From the NCBI RefSeq assembly GCF_044755465.1, contig NZ_JBIVRB010000020.1:29083-93082 (forward strand): a stretch of DNA of 64,000 nucleotides, read 5' to 3'. Below, in pieces: positions 15,566 to 23,853 of this stretch. The DNA is from Peterkaempfera sp044755465 (GTDB taxonomy: Bacteria; Actinomycetota; Actinomycetes; Streptomycetales; Streptomycetaceae). Made by a program: the position numbers and the translations under genes. The notes under the pieces were generated by a model. The model saw only the letters and a program-made list of their open reading frames with translations, was not told the origin of the DNA and did no database searches. The first letter of the stretch is position 1. Each line of letters starts with the position of its first letter.

Positions 15566-16582
15566 TCAGACGTTGTACAGGCCGGTTTTGTAGCGGGCCA
15601 GGTTCGCCGGGTCGCGGAAGAACTCGATGGTCCGCAGCAGCCCCTCCTCCAGGCTGTGGCCGGGCTCCCAGCCGGTGGCGGCGCGCAGCCGGGACGCGTC
15701 GCAGACCAGCCGCATCACCTCGGAGTTGGCCGGGCGCAGCCGGGCCGCGTCCTCGCGGACCTCCAGGTCGGCGCCCATCAGCTTGCCGACCAGGGCGACC
15801 AGGTCCCCGACCGAGATCTCGCCGCCGGTGCCGGCGTTGAAGGTGCGGCCGACGACCTGCTCGGCCGGCGCGGTGCCGACCGTGGCGAAGGCCGCGGCGG
15901 TGTCCTTGACGAAGGTGAAGTCGCGGGTGGGGCGCAGGTCGCCGAGGGTGATGACCCGCTCGCCCGCCGCCACCTGGCCGATCACCGTGGGGATGACCGC
16001 CCGCATCGACTGCCGGGGGCCGAAGGTGTTGAACGGACGCAGCGTCACCACCGGCGTCCCGAAGCTGGCGTGGTAGCTGTCCGCCAGCCGGTCGCCGCCG
16101 GCCTTGGAGGCGGCGTACGGGGACTGGGTGTTGATCGGGTGGTCCTCGCTGATCGGCACGGTCTGCGCGGTGCCGTAGGTCTCGCTGGTGGAGGTGTGCA
16201 CCAGCCGGGGGATCTCCAGGTGCCGCACGGCCTCCAGCACGTTCAGGGTGCCGGTGACATTGGTCTCCACATATGAGTGCGGGGCCTGGTAGGAGTACGG
16301 GATCGCGATCAGCGCGGCCAGGTGGTACACCGCCTCGGCGCCCTTGACCAGGCCGGTCACCGACCCGGGGTCGCGGACGTCGCCGAGGACGATCTCGACG
16401 CTGTCCAGCACGTCGGCGTCCAGGGTCTCCAGCCAGCCGAAGGAGGAGAAGGAGTTGTACTGCACCATGGCGCGCACCCGGTGGCCGCGGGCGACGAGCG
16501 CCTCCACGAGGTGCGAGCCGATGAAGCCCTCCGCTCCGGTGACGGCGACGGTCGGCGGGGTTCCGGTGGTGGCGGTCGACAT
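15566..16582 (-). CDS. LegB-like NDP-hexosamine 4,6-dehydratase (SDR)
   Basis: A 338-residue extended SDR. GAEGFIGSH (residues about 15-23) binds NAD(P), and TSTSETYGTA with YAASKAG gives the catalytic Ser-Tyr-Lys set. The stretch RAMVQYNSFSSFGWLETLD closely recalls LegB, the NDP-GlcNAc 4,6-dehydratase of legionaminic acid synthesis, and related GDP-mannose-type dehydratases. It would act on an NDP-amino sugar precursor. No legionaminate synthase is present, so the product is more likely a neutral amino sugar. ATG 16582 follows a purine-rich AGAAAGG. Confidence 0.85.
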   Translation of the reverse strand: MSTATTGTPPTVAVTGAEGFIGSHLVEALVARGHRVRAMVQYNSFSSFGWLETLDADVLDSVEIVLGDVRDPGSVTGLVKGAEAVYHLAALIAIPYSYQAPHSYVETNVTGTLNVLEAVRHLEIPRLVHTSTSETYGTAQTVPISEDHPINTQSPYAASKAGGDRLADSYHASFGTPVVTLRPFNTFGPRQSMRAVIPTVIGQVAAGERVITLGDLRPTRDFTFVKDTAAAFATVGTAPAEQVVGRTFNAGTGGEISVGDLVALVGKLMGADLEVREDAARLRPANSEVMRLVCDASRLRAATGWEPGHSLEEGLLRTIEFFRDPANLARYKTGLYNV

Positions 16583-16683
16583 GGGGTGCCTTTCTCGGCG
16601 TGATCGGTTCTCGGCGTGATCGGTCGTGGCGGCAGCGGCCGGTGCGGCCGGCCGGGAGAGGTGGCGGGTCCGGGGCGGCCCGG

Positions 16684-18405
16684 TCAGCGGTGCGCGGTGA
16701 CTTGGCTCAGCTGGGAGCGGGCCACCGCCGCCAGCAGCAGCGCGGCGAAGCCGCAGGCGATGAGCTGGAGCGCCGCGGTGCCCGCCAGGTGCTCGGCGGA
16801 GCCGGCCACCTCGAAGAGGGCCGCCGTGGCGCAGACCACCGCGGGCGGCCAGGCCGTACCGAACGCCTGAAGCAGCAGGGCCGTCCACAGCACCGCGCCC
16901 AGCAGCAGCAGGGCAGCCATCCGCAGCGGGTTGGGGAGCGGGGCGTGCGGCCACAGGAGTGCGACGGCCAGGCCCAGCCCGGCGAGCGCGGCGAGGAAGC
17001 CGCCGAGGGTGATCAGCAGCGTGCGGCCGGTGTGGGCCAGGAACTCGGCGCTGGTCCTGCTGACCCGAAGGCCCGCCAGGGAGCGGCTGCGAAAACGATA
17101 CAGCAGCCATTCGGCCGCACCCATGCTGAGGGTGAGCGCCACCGCTGAGGGACCGTTGACGGTACCGCCGGCACCGTAGTGCCAGCTGTCGCCCAGCGAC
17201 GCCAGCAGCACCAGCACGCCCACGGCCAGCCCGAACACCCCGTGCGGCAGCGACGCCGCCCGGGTCGGCCGCACCACGTCGGCCTGCGGCCCGGACCGCC
17301 GGAACCGGACCACCCGGCCGCCGGCCAGCGCCACCGCGAGGGCGAGCGAGGTCAGCAGGAACGCGGCGCGCGCCACCGAGGGCAGATCGACCACCAGCGT
17401 CAGCGCCGCACCGATGCCGGTCGGCGCCAGGGCGGCCAGCAGATACCGCTGCCGGCCCAGCACCATCAGCAGCGTCGCCGCCGACAGATACGCCGACTGC
17501 CCGGCCGCGAAGGCGACCACGGCGCCCGGCGCCCCCCACGGCGCGGCCGCGACCGCGCCCAGCACGGCCCCCGCCAGCCCGCCGACCGCCAGGCAGCCGG
17601 CCGCCTCGGACCGGGCCCGCAGGCCCAGCCACTGGTAGGCGCGATGGGACAGCGCCTGGTTCCAGGCCCACCCGACGAGCACCGAGGCGGCCAGCGCCAG
17701 GGTGCCCGGCGAGGTGCTGCGCGCGCCGCCGCCGCTGTCGGAGCCCAGCAGCGGGGCGCCGAGCAGATAGGCCAGTCCGGGCAGCGCGAAGACCACCCCG
17801 CGCAGCAGGCAGTGCCACAGGCTGCCGCGCCAGGGGTCCACCGCCGGGGCCTTGGGTTCGGGATGGACGCGCTCCACCCGGTTGAACAGGTCCTCGGCCA
17901 GCGCGAAGGAGTCGGGCCGGCCGTAGCGCAGCGCGGCCTGCTCGTCCGTCAGGCCGTCCGACTCCAGCACGGCCGCGATCTCGTACGGGTGCACGGCGGC
18001 GGCGCAGATCACGCCCAGCCGCTCCGCCAGCTCGTCCAGCGGGTCCTCCGGGACCCACTGGGGGCGGCCCGGCGGGCGCAGCACCCGCAGCGCCAGCGTC
18101 TCGTCGTGCCGGGGGTGTTCGCGGTGCAGGGCCTCGCGGGGGATGCGCAGCCCGAGGGTCTGGTCGTGCCGGACGTCCCCGCTGCCGCCGCCCGGGGCGG
18201 CCTCGCTCGAACGGCCCGCTTGGGGACGGGCCTCCTGAGGGCGGGCCTCTTCGGGGCGGGTCAGGCCGCGCGGGATGCGCAGCGCCAGGGTCTCGTCGTG
18301 CCGGGGGTGCTCGCGGTGCAGATGCCCCCGGGGGATCCGCAGCGCCGGCTCCTCGTCCGGGAGCGGATCGGGCTCGTCCGGTACCAGTCGCAGGTGGCCG
18401 CTCAC
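16684..18405 (-). CDS. Polytopic membrane protein with repeated cytoplasmic N-terminus (candidate polymer exporter)
   Basis: A 573-residue protein. The first 190 residues are hydrophilic and contain two copies of an HREHPRHDETLALRIPRG-like block joined by a basic, Pro-rich linker. Residues about 190-573 form roughly 10-12 hydrophobic segments (for example LAYLLGAPLLG, LLLGAVLWTALLLQAFG). I do not recognise the family. Its place directly after the PelF-type glycosyltransferase is that of PelG, the 12-helix inner-membrane protein of Pel export, so a transport or scaffold role is inferred. GTG start overlaps the upstream stop by 4 bp (GTGA). Confidence 0.7.
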   Translation of the reverse strand: MSGHLRLVPDEPDPLPDEEPALRIPRGHLHREHPRHDETLALRIPRGLTRPEEARPQEARPQAGRSSEAAPGGGSGDVRHDQTLGLRIPREALHREHPRHDETLALRVLRPPGRPQWVPEDPLDELAERLGVICAAAVHPYEIAAVLESDGLTDEQAALRYGRPDSFALAEDLFNRVERVHPEPKAPAVDPWRGSLWHCLLRGVVFALPGLAYLLGAPLLGSDSGGGARSTSPGTLALAASVLVGWAWNQALSHRAYQWLGLRARSEAAGCLAVGGLAGAVLGAVAAAPWGAPGAVVAFAAGQSAYLSAATLLMVLGRQRYLLAALAPTGIGAALTLVVDLPSVARAAFLLTSLALAVALAGGRVVRFRRSGPQADVVRPTRAASLPHGVFGLAVGVLVLLASLGDSWHYGAGGTVNGPSAVALTLSMGAAEWLLYRFRSRSLAGLRVSRTSAEFLAHTGRTLLITLGGFLAALAGLGLAVALLWPHAPLPNPLRMAALLLLGAVLWTALLLQAFGTAWPPAVVCATAALFEVAGSAEHLAGTAALQLIACGFAALLLAAVARSQLSQVTAHR

Positions 18406-19994
18406 CAGCCGCCCCCCGCCGCCTGCGCCTCCCCGTCGGCCAGGCCGTCCTGGTCGACCTGGTCGCCGGTGATGGCCCACCAGGGCAGGACCGGCGTCTC
18501 GCCCCGGTGCCGGGGCAGCTCCTCGGCCGGGCGCGACCGCTGCCGCAGCAGATCGGTGTAGATGTCGCGGAAGCCGTCGATCGTCTGGCGGAGCGTGAAC
18601 TGCTCGATGATCCGCAGCCGGGCCTGCTCACCGAGCCGGGCGCGGCGCGCCGGGTCGCTCAGCAGCTCCAGCGCGGCGCGGCCCATCGCCTCCGGCTCGC
18701 GGGGCGGCACCACCAGGCCCGCGTGCCCGACCGCCTCCCGCACCCCGCCGACATCGGTGGAGACGGTGGCGCGGCCGCAGGACATCGCCTCGATCAGGGT
18801 GAAGGGGAAACCCTCGCTGATGCTGGACAGCATCACCACGTTCCCCGCCGCGTAGGCGTCCCGGATGTCCTCCACCCGGCCCTCGAAGACGACGCCCTGC
18901 GCCACCCCCAGCTCGGCGGCCAGCGCCTCGCACGACGTCCGGTACGCCTCGCCGCCGCGCGGCACACCGCCGAAGATCCGCAGCCGGGCGTCGGGTATTC
19001 GCGCCCGGACCACGGCGAAGGCGCGGATCAGCGTCTCCAGGTCCTTGATCGGGTCGACCCGGCCGGCCCAGCTGAGGGTCGGCACCTCCGGTTCCGGGCC
19101 GGCCGGCGGGAAGGCCGCCGGGTCGACGCCGTTGTACACGGTGCGGATGCGCTCCGGCGGCGTACCGCCCCGTTCCTCCCAGCGCCGGTTGTACCGGTTG
19201 CCCGGCGTCACCAGGGCGGCCCGGCGGTAGCCCTCGGCCGCCAGCATCCGGTAGAAGCCCAGCAGCAGCGCCTTCACCGGCCAGCGGTGGCCGTCGCCGC
19301 CGTAGCCCAGATAGCGCTCCCGCAGGTAGATGCCGTGCTCGGTGAGCAGGAACGGCGTGCCGTACGCGTGGTTGGCGACCAGACCGGGCAGCGTGCTCAG
19401 ACCGCCGCTGACCGCGTGGGTGATGCCCTCCGACGGCGGCTCCGCGTTCAGCGGGCGCAGCGCGTGTTCCAGCAGGTCGGTGGCGGTGAGGGCGTCGTGC
19501 AGGGTCGGCCGGGACGCGGCGGTCGCCAGCTGCGGCCGGTTCCAGACGTCGGTCAGCATCTGGAGCGCGCCCTCGGTGCGGACGGCGGGGCCCAGCTCGC
19601 CGGCGCGGCCGTACTCCGCCAGCGCGTACAGCTGCGGGCCGAAGTGAGGCTCCGACTCCGGGTCGAGCAGGGAGAGCAGGAACAGCTCGTAGTCCTTGAG
19701 GAAGCGGCGCAGCTGCCGGCCCCGAGGGGCGCCCCGGGTCGGCGCCGGGCCCCACAGCGGCACCGAGGTCACCTGGGTGACATTGCGGGGGAGCTCCCAG
19801 GCGAGGTCCTCGCGGCCGGTGCCGGTCACGGCGATCACTCGGAAGTCGAACTCGGGCATGCCCTGGACCAACTGGTCGCACCAGACGCTGACACCGCCGT
19901 GGCTGTGCGGGTAGGTGCCTTCGCTGAGCATCGTTACGGGGCCGCTCCAGGCGGCGGCAGCGGTGTTGCCGAGCTTCTGCAGGGGTCTGTTCAT
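18402..19994 (-). CDS. pelF: PelF-type GT4 glycosyltransferase
   Basis: A 530-residue cytoplasmic GT-B glycosyltransferase. The N-terminus VTMLSEGTYPHSHGGVSVWC is the hallmark of PelF (DUF3492). LLTEHGIYLRERYLGY and the C-terminal domain WAGRVDPIKDLETLIRAF and EGFPFTLIEAM (E-x7-E donor site) complete the GT4 pattern. PelF polymerises UDP-GalNAc in Pel, and fungal Gtb3 carries a related GT4 domain. GGGGAGGAAG lies upstream of the ATG. The C-terminal 25 residues are acidic and overlap the next gene. The symbol reflects family resemblance, not proven function. Confidence 0.85.
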   Translation of the reverse strand: MNRPLQKLGNTAAAAWSGPVTMLSEGTYPHSHGGVSVWCDQLVQGMPEFDFRVIAVTGTGREDLAWELPRNVTQVTSVPLWGPAPTRGAPRGRQLRRFLKDYELFLLSLLDPESEPHFGPQLYALAEYGRAGELGPAVRTEGALQMLTDVWNRPQLATAASRPTLHDALTATDLLEHALRPLNAEPPSEGITHAVSGGLSTLPGLVANHAYGTPFLLTEHGIYLRERYLGYGGDGHRWPVKALLLGFYRMLAAEGYRRAALVTPGNRYNRRWEERGGTPPERIRTVYNGVDPAAFPPAGPEPEVPTLSWAGRVDPIKDLETLIRAFAVVRARIPDARLRIFGGVPRGGEAYRTSCEALAAELGVAQGVVFEGRVEDIRDAYAAGNVVMLSSISEGFPFTLIEAMSCGRATVSTDVGGVREAVGHAGLVVPPREPEAMGRAALELLSDPARRARLGEQARLRIIEQFTLRQTIDGFRDIYTDLLRQRSRPAEELPRHRGETPVLPWWAITGDQVDQDGLADGEAQAAGGGW

Positions 19995-20039
19995 GATGGT
20001 GAGCTCTTCCTCCCCTGAGGGCGGGGGGGTTCGATGCGG

Positions 20040-20064
20040 GCGCGCCCGGTGGGACAGGGCGCGC
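20040..20064. terminator. Hairpin between deacetylase and glycosyltransferase genes
   Basis: GCGCGCCC (20040-20047) pairs with GGGCGCGC (20057-20064) over a 9-nt loop in the 172-nt gap inside the exopolysaccharide operon. It could attenuate transcription after the first, secreted-protein gene. Confidence 0.4.
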
Positions 20065-20166
20065 CACGGGTGCCGGGCACCGGGGTGGTCGGGCGGCTCA
20101 GCGCCCTCCCACCCCGGCCCCGGCTGCCCCCGCAGCCTGCGGACTCCGTCCGGCCGTACGGCCCTG

Positions 20167-22527
20167 CTACCTCTTGACGGTGCGGTGCTGCGCGGCGCCG
20201 TGGCCCTGGGCCGGCTTGGCCTTGGACGCCTTGGACGCCTTGGACGCCTTGGCCTGGGCGTGGCCCTTGGCCGGCTTGGCCTTGGCGGTGGCGCCGTGGG
20301 CCTTGCCGGAACCGGCGTGGCCCTTGCCGGCGGTGACGCGGTCCTGGTCGGCGGGGCCGACCGGCACCGGGGTGCTCACACCGCTCGGCACCGGGAGGCT
20401 GCGCGCCGCCGGAGCCGTCTTGGCGGCAGCGGTGGCCTTGGCGACCTTGGCCGCGACGACCGCCTCGGAGCTCGGCTGACCGGCCGGCGTGGCGTCCGGG
20501 TCGAGCACCAGGGTGACGCTGGTCTGCCGCTGACCCGGGAGGGTCCAGCCGGACAGCTGGCCGGCGTACGCGGTTCCGAAGGCGGTGCTGCCGGAGCGCA
20601 GCAGCTGCACGGTCTCGGCCGGAGCCGTGAACGGCACCTCGACGCCGGTGGGGGCGCTGACCGTGATCGCACCGCCGACGCGGTACGCGGTCACCTGGTC
20701 GGCGGCGACGGCGGCGGCCCAGGCGGCGCGCCGCTGCATCTCGATGCCGGCCTCCTTCTGGGTCGGCGAGACCACCGGGGTGTTGGCGTCGAACAGGTCG
20801 GCGTAGTCGCCGAGGATCTTCTCCAGCACCGGGTAGGCGATCCGGTCCTCAGCCAGGTTGGACTGGTGGATGAAGTGCGGGTCCAGGTCGTTCTTCAGCA
20901 CATGGCCGAGGTCGATCCGGGCCTCCAGCGGCACGATGTAGTCCTGGTAGCCGGTGCTGGTGTTCAGCGGGGCCGGCAGGCAGGTGGAGATGGCCGAGCC
21001 CTCGCAGGAACCGCTGCCGCCCTGGGCGCTGCTGGTGTAGATCCAGTTGTACTCGTCCACCTCCTCCTCGGCGGTGCCCGCGTTGTAGAAGATATTCATC
21101 GGGTGGCGGGGCACGGTCAGCGCCGAGCCCAGCGCGCGCTGCTGCGTCTCACGCGAAGCGTCGCTGGCCAGCCACTTCACACCGGTGGCGGTCAGCGCGG
21201 GCGCCAGGTAGGGGTTGTCGGCCGGCTGCTGCGGGGTGGTCACCAGGCCCGAGTGCTCGCCGGTGACCAGGACCGACCCGTCCACGGTCAGGCCGTTGGT
21301 GGCCGCCCAGGTCAGGTTGTCGCTGATCTGCGAGGTGATGACGGACTGGCTGGTCCACACCGGGTTGCCCGAGGCGTTCAGGGTGCACTGCCACGGAACC
21401 ACGGTCACGTTCTGGACGCAGCCCAGGAACTCGTGGTTCATGGTGTGGTTGATCCAGCCGAAGGAGGTCTGGTCGGCGATGAACTGCTGCGCCAGCGGGT
21501 CGCTGCCGCCGTTCTCCGCCTTGTAGTCCTCGCTGCCGCCGCCGTTGTAGGCGAAGGTGATCGGGAAGTCGTGGTCGGCCGTCCACTGCTTGGCGTACTG
21601 CTCGTCCGCGACCGACATCCGGATCGGGTTGCTGTCCGTGTTGCTGCCGGGCGGGCAGGTGACGTCGCCGGGCGTGCACTTGAGCGTGGTGCTCCAGCGG
21701 TCGTCGGCCAGGAAGAGGTCGTCGACGGTCACCGAGAAGTAGTTGCGGTCCTGGCCCAGGTGGATGCCCTGGGTCGCCCACTCCACCATGCCCCGGGCCA
21801 GCAGCCGGAACTGCTGCTGGTACTCGTTGTAGACGAAGCTGACGACCAGCTCGCTGCGGCCGTCGTGGTCGTACTGGCCGACCAGCGAGCCGCGCGCGGA
21901 GGTGCCGGGGATCGGCGCGTCCACCAGCGGGGTGAACGCGGCGCCGGCCAGCGGGGTCGCCAGGTAGCCGTAGCTCTCGCTGACGGTCGGGTCGTTGTCC
22001 TCGAACGGCACGCTGCCCTTGAGATAGCCGAACGCGTTGCTCTTGCCGGCGGTGGTGACCTCGGCCGCTATGCCGTCCAGCGAGCCTATGTAGCCGGGGT
22101 CCTGGGCCCAGTTCAGGCCGACCGCGGGCTGCGAGTAGGTGTAGGCGTCGATCTGGCGGATGCCGAACTCCGCCTCGTAGCCGGCCAGTGCGGTCATCTC
22201 GGCGGAGCCGGCGCCGAACGGGTTGTCGTTCGGCAGGACGACGGCCTGGAACTTGGCCCGGTCCTCACCGTTCACCGTGTCGCTCAGGAACGCGGCGTCG
22301 ATGGTCGGCCGGCCGGCGGCGTTCAGGTCCACCCGGGTGTAGGGCGTACCGGCGCTGTCCAGTTCGGCCCTGATGGCACCGGTGGCCTCGCCACCGTCGT
22401 CGACGACCAGCAGTCGCAGGTCGATCCGCGGCTGGTCGGTGACCGCCTGGGCGGCGGTCGTCGGCGCGAGCGCCATGATCAGGCCGGCAGCTGCGCAAGC
22501 CGCGGCAAAACGGGTTCTTTGACCCAT
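20167..22527 (-). CDS. Secreted Agd3/PelA-like polysaccharide deacetylase with cationic tail
   Basis: A 786-residue exported protein. A signal peptide occupies residues 1-28 (ends TTAAQA). Residues 35-250 form an N-terminal beta-rich domain (IDLRLLVVDDGG; YDHDGRSELVVSFVYNEY). A NodB-like deacetylase follows: VTVDDLFLADD gives Asp269/Asp270 and INHTMNHEFLG gives the His361-x3-His365 metal ligands. This layout matches CE18 enzymes, fungal Agd3 and the esterase part of PelA, which deacetylate alpha-1,4-GalNAc polymer. The last 100 residues are Lys/Ala/His-rich, with KASKASKASKAK encoded by 9-nt repeats. Start ATG 22527 follows GAGGGGGGA. First gene of the operon. Confidence 0.82.
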   Translation of the reverse strand: MGQRTRFAAACAAAGLIMALAPTTAAQAVTDQPRIDLRLLVVDDGGEATGAIRAELDSAGTPYTRVDLNAAGRPTIDAAFLSDTVNGEDRAKFQAVVLPNDNPFGAGSAEMTALAGYEAEFGIRQIDAYTYSQPAVGLNWAQDPGYIGSLDGIAAEVTTAGKSNAFGYLKGSVPFEDNDPTVSESYGYLATPLAGAAFTPLVDAPIPGTSARGSLVGQYDHDGRSELVVSFVYNEYQQQFRLLARGMVEWATQGIHLGQDRNYFSVTVDDLFLADDRWSTTLKCTPGDVTCPPGSNTDSNPIRMSVADEQYAKQWTADHDFPITFAYNGGGSEDYKAENGGSDPLAQQFIADQTSFGWINHTMNHEFLGCVQNVTVVPWQCTLNASGNPVWTSQSVITSQISDNLTWAATNGLTVDGSVLVTGEHSGLVTTPQQPADNPYLAPALTATGVKWLASDASRETQQRALGSALTVPRHPMNIFYNAGTAEEEVDEYNWIYTSSAQGGSGSCEGSAISTCLPAPLNTSTGYQDYIVPLEARIDLGHVLKNDLDPHFIHQSNLAEDRIAYPVLEKILGDYADLFDANTPVVSPTQKEAGIEMQRRAAWAAAVAADQVTAYRVGGAITVSAPTGVEVPFTAPAETVQLLRSGSTAFGTAYAGQLSGWTLPGQRQTSVTLVLDPDATPAGQPSSEAVVAAKVAKATAAAKTAPAARSLPVPSGVSTPVPVGPADQDRVTAGKGHAGSGKAHGATAKAKPAKGHAQAKASKASKASKAKPAQGHGAAQHRTVKR

Positions 22528-22548
22528 GCGTCCCCCCTCGGAGCACAG

Positions 22549-22630
22549 GCGCGCACATCGTGCGCGCTTGATGTGTGTGGTTGCGGAGCACCACGCCGAC
22601 CGGCGTGACACCCGCGTGAAGGTCCTTCAC
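22549..22630. promoter_or_regulatory. Three perfect inverted repeats upstream of the exopolysaccharide operon
   Basis: GCGCGCAC-ATC-GTGCGCGC (22549-22567), CACGCCG-AC-CGGCGTG (22592-22607) and GTGAAGG-T-CCTTCAC (22616-22630) lie within 82 bp, starting 22 nt before the first start codon. They differ in sequence, so they could be separate operators or stacked leader-RNA hairpins. Confidence 0.5.
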
Positions 22631-23808
22631 CATCCCCCGTGTCGCCGACGCCCCGTACGCCTCTTCTGCACGGTCACGTCGTATGCCCCCCCAAGCACCC
22701 CCGCTCCGAAGCGAGCGGCCGCCGACGACTGCGCGGCAGCCTACCGCAACACCGACCCCCGCAACCCCCTGCAAACCTGACGGACCGGTACATGCCCAAA
22801 CGAGCCTCCGTTGCCGGTCCGCCGCTGGTCAACCCCCTCTCGGGGCCCTTGGTGCACCCGTTGGCACCAGGGGCGGAACGGCCTGGCGAATCGGCTGCGA
22901 ACTGCTCTGAAACGCCCGGCCGACATCGCCGCGCCGGCCGTTCTCCGCACCTCGCGCCCCGGTCGGCAATGGCAGCAACTGCCGGAGATGCGCGGGAGGG
23001 CGCCGATTCCGGGTGCGTCCGCTTTTCCAGGGCTTTGCCCAATGGCGCTTATCGCACCGTCTGTTCATCGGGCCAGGGTTCCTGTGGTGAGCCCTTGAAT
23101 GTGATGTGACGCTCTCTTGGTGAACTGCACACAATATCCATAGAGCGGCGGCAGGCCGGGCGCTGGTGCGAGTGCCGCAGTGGGGTGGGCGGTGGCGCAG
23201 GTCACAGCGGTCGGTAATCGAGCGGTCACGGTTCCGCCGGGGCGGATGCCGACGGTCCGATCCGGTGTCGTCCATCTCGTCCGGGCTGCCCGTCGCGCCG
23301 AACTCCCGGGCGGTATCGCGGGCGTGGCGGCCGATGGCGCGGTACCGGAAATCGGGCGCCGGGGGCGGCATGGCCGGTCGGCTGGGAAGTTGAATGAGCA
23401 ACGGAATCCTGGGGTTTCTCGTCGGGCGTCTGCCCGTGGAACGGAAAAGACTTGACGGCCCGGCTCGGCTTTCCGGAGCGGCGTCCGCCCGGCCGGCTCC
23501 CGGGCCGCCCCGCACCCCGCTGGACGGCGCGGCGGGACGGCGGCGCCCCGGCGCACCGCACCACCCGCGAGCTTCGGCGTGACGGGGATCACATCGGCGG
23601 TCGGCCCGTGGGTGCGGCGCTGACCGTTGCTCAGGCATGGTGAGGCGCGGGGCCGGACAGCCCGCACCGCGACAGGCCGCCATGGCCGCCACCGGCAGTG
23701 GGCTGACCGGCGTGCCGGCCGCCGCCGTACGCCGCACGGGCGGAGCCCGGCGGGGGTGGCTGCGAGGCCGTCCGGAGGGCCGTACGGGCTCCGGACGGGC
23801 CCCGGGCC
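22631..23808. other. Long non-coding stretch upstream of the exopolysaccharide operon
   Basis: Nearly 1.2 kb between two minus-strand genes with no convincing gene. Open frames on both strands are Arg/Pro-rich and lack the codon bias of the neighbours. A less GC-rich patch (about 23090-23145, containing CACACAATATCCATAGAG) is a possible promoter or regulator site. A decayed gene or an RNA cannot be excluded. Confidence 0.5.
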
Positions 23809-23853
23809 GCCGGGTTCAGGGCTGCCGGGTTCAGGGCTGCCGGGTTCAGGGCT
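23809..23853. repeat. 15-bp tandem repeat, three copies, carrying the histidine kinase stop codon
   Basis: The unit GCCGGGTTCAGGGCT occurs at 23809-23823, 23824-23838 and 23839-23853. On the minus strand each copy carries an in-frame TGA, so the kinase gene ends in three successive stop codons 15 nt apart. Confidence 0.85.

Noticed and set aside
22829..23737. Minus-strand open frame of 302 codons in the long non-coding stretch
   Set aside because: Arg/Pro/Ser-rich, no start site and no third-position bias like the neighbours.
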